A DNA stretch of 31,806 bases from Lojkania enalia (Eukaryota > Ascomycota > Dothideomycetes > Pleosporales), in assembly GCA_010094045.1 (NCBI GenBank), contig ML986670.1, positions 16,692 to 48,497 on the forward strand. Reading direction: 5' to 3'. The number at the start of each line of letters is the position of its first letter. Position 1 is the first letter of the stretch. The position numbers and the translations under genes are program-made. The notes beneath the pieces are model-generated. The model did not search any database. It saw only the letters and a program-made list of their open reading frames with translations, and had not been told where the DNA came from. Shown here one piece after another: positions 31,377-31,806 of this stretch.

Positions 31377-31806
31377 TTCTATCGTATTATATAGTATAGT
31401 AGCCTATTCTTCTATATCTATAGTATTATTTTTACACGTCTGCGAGTTATACTTAACCTCGCCGTACTACCTACAGCACCTTTAAATTAGCTGGCCTCTA
31501 TTAATATACGCCTTCTTTCTACCTTTCTTTCTATTAGTACGAGCGCTAAACTCTTTTAGAGTAGTTAATTAAGCGCCTTCTTTAATTATTAGGTTGCCTT
31601 TCTTCTATATACGCTTTCTTTTATACAATTGATATTATATAGCGGCCTTATTAGCTGCTTAAAACTTAGTAACCTAAGCGCGTAATAGTACGTTTTTATA
31701 TATTATATATATAGTACCCTTTATAAACTATTTAAACGCCTCTACTATTAAAGTAGATAAGCTATTTAAATACTTTTAAACTCTTAATTAAACGTATATA
31801 GATTAA
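31377..31806 (-). mobile_element. Pogo/Fot transposon, family A, copy A2 (right fragment, cut by window end)
   Basis: This continues copy A2 after the A3 insertion. It aligns with 29605-30035 of A3 (subterminal region and C-terminal part of the transposase, minus strand) and runs off the window. It is more AT-rich than A3. Confidence 0.88.

Overview
The window looks like an AT-rich, repeat-packed compartment of a filamentous ascomycete (Pezizomycotina) genome that has been heavily mutated in the way repeat-induced point mutation (RIP) acts. CpA and TpG are almost absent over long stretches, while CpG survives better. The differences I see between repeat copies are nearly all transitions, and every long reading frame is full of TAA/TAG. 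The longest open frame in 31.8 kb is 63 codons, and it is an out-of-frame shadow of a decayed gene. I find no intact protein gene, tRNA, rRNA or CRISPR array. The species cannot be named from this sequence.

Layout. (1) 1-5254 is a left transposon nest. The 3' end of a pogo/Fot element (family A, 1-271) sits in a Ty3/gypsy element (family B', 274-4540, + strand, with its 3' LTR). That element sits in a second pogo/Fot family (family B, 4541-5254) which carries an internal deletion. (2) 5257-13051 is a lower-repeat block with two decayed host-type genes in divergent orientation. One is a ketosamine/fructosamine-3-kinase pseudogene on the minus strand (about 5950-7090, two recognisable introns). 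The other is a large NLR/STAND gene on the plus strand (about 7930-12811: alpha/beta hydrolase, NACHT and WD40-like propeller, with one 47-bp intron). Both keep their reading frame with almost no indels. (3) 13052-13681 is an LTR-like repeat. (4) 13700-19037 is a third pogo/Fot element (family C, minus strand) split by a full-length family A copy (14810-16663) and a full-length family B copy (16945-18793), each flanked by TA. (5) 19040-25692 is a family B copy on the minus strand split by a complete 6,169-bp Ty3/gypsy element (19215-25383; two 303-bp LTRs; 5-bp duplication GTTAT). (6) 25693-28878 is a second, strongly decayed Ty3/gypsy family on the plus strand. Three family A copies are stacked one inside the other in and after it (28879 to the window end).

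Reading insertions as a relative clock, the right arm is a stack up to six elements deep: Fot-C, Fot-B, gypsy-2, Fot-A1, Fot-A2, Fot-A3. The empty site is fully visible for Fot-A3, for gypsy-B and for the two insertions into Fot-C. The other levels are seen from one side only. No element here is likely to be autonomous: the catalytic Asp codons I could locate often read Asn and many Trp/Gln codons are stops. The value of the window is as a record of nested transposition, RIP-like mutation and the decay of an NLR/kinase gene pair.
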